Source: Pomphorhynchus laevis
Lineage: Eukaryota > Acanthocephala > Palaeacanthocephala > Echinorhynchida > Pomphorhynchidae
Length of the DNA: 64,000 nt
Direction: 5' to 3'
Assembly: GCA_012934845.2 (NCBI GenBank)
Contig: WNNJ02001876.1
Span: forward strand, 124,001 to 188,000
Position 1 is the first letter of the stretch. Each line of letters begins with the position of its first letter. Below the pieces are notes generated by a model that worked only from the letters and a program-made list of their open reading frames with translations, did not search any database and was not told the origin of the DNA. A program made the position numbers and the translations under genes. Positions 63,496 through 64,000 of the stretch are shown in pieces.

Positions 63496-64000
63496 GTCAA
63501 TAGTAACTTTATATAATTTAGATTTATTTTTTAAACAGTTATGAACAAACTCATATTCTATAAAGCTTAAAATAAGTCAATAATAACTTTATATAATTTA
63601 GATTTAGTTTTTAAACAGTTATGAACAAACTCATATTCTATAAAGCTTAAAAACAAGTCAGCTATAATTGGGCTACTATTACTTCCCATTGGAACACATT
63701 TTAGTTGTCTAAATATAAGGCTTTCTGGATAATTTTGTATAGATATAAATATAAATACACATATATCATCAATGTATCGAAACATATATTTCATATATTT
63801 ATATTGTTTAGATTTAGTTTTTACATAGTTATGAACAAATTCATATTCTATAAAGCTTAAAAACAAGTCAGCTATAATTGGGCTACTATTACCACCCATT
63901 GGAACACCTTTTACTTGTCTAAATATAGATGTCCCTACTAGGTTATTTTTATAGTAACCTAGTAGGGACAAATATGTATATATGTTTAAAATATGTATCT
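63495..64000 (-). mobile_element. Naiad RT fragments, rearranged
   Basis: Contains two or three overlapping pieces of the RT4 and YIDD regions (KGVPMGGNSSPIIADLFLSF appears near 63860-63920 and again, altered, near 63670). The stretch at 63490-63560 is a partial repeat of 63575-63640. It runs off the window end. Confidence 0.75.

Overview
This window looks like nuclear DNA from an animal with a very AT-rich genome. Three things point that way. A multi-exon gene has GT-AG introns. Penelope-like and non-LTR retroelements of animal type are abundant. There are no operons or prokaryotic features. The host gene is strongly diverged and retroelement load is heavy, so a fast-evolving invertebrate is likely; I cannot name a phylum.

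The only clear host gene is a WDR7-like gene (rabconnectin-3 beta, a WD40 partner of the V-ATPase regulator DMXL/Rabconnectin-3). It runs on the + strand from about 9333 to beyond 51018. I place 23 exons, most supported by compatible intron phases and by order-preserving resemblance to animal WDR7. The N-terminal WD40 exons lie at 9333-16714, middle exons at 23314-40306, and the helical and C-terminal exons at 43573-51018. The last WD40 exon was not found. Most of the apparent gene length is intron filled with retroelements.

The rest is a layered retroelement landscape. (1) The commonest family is a Penelope-like element with permuted domains: an N-terminal GIY-YIG endonuclease, a CxC linker motif and then the RT. 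This matches the published Naiad clade. One long copy lies at 3441-6745 (- strand), with about 30 fragments elsewhere. Its 3' region carries a recurrent structured module that can form interleaved helices. (2) A canonical Penelope-like element (RT then C-terminal GIY-YIG) has a 761-codon open frame at 58913-61198. It sits between near-identical inverted arms of about 865 bp that also contain Naiad sequence. Older canonical pieces lie at 14065-14976 and 35698-35956. (3) Several non-LTR families are present: CR1/L2-like copies (7337-8955, 10640-13210, 24900-29640, 40605-41590, 54185-55475), Jockey/CR1-like RT pieces at 813-3349, and a GC-richer RT family at both window ends (1-676 and 62222-63490). 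(4) There are small RNA-like elements: two close hammerhead ribozyme motifs at 51234-51312 and 51532-51610, a tRNA-His-like promoter relic beside them, and many degenerate hammerhead-like motifs in Penelope-type 3' ends.

Insertions are nested. The long Naiad copy splits a non-LTR element, Naiad pieces split a CR1-like copy at 26639-28240, and a Naiad piece is fused in frame to a protein disulfide isomerase fragment at 34498-34797. No LTR retrovirus-like, Polinton-like, CRISPR, rRNA or intact tRNA feature was seen.
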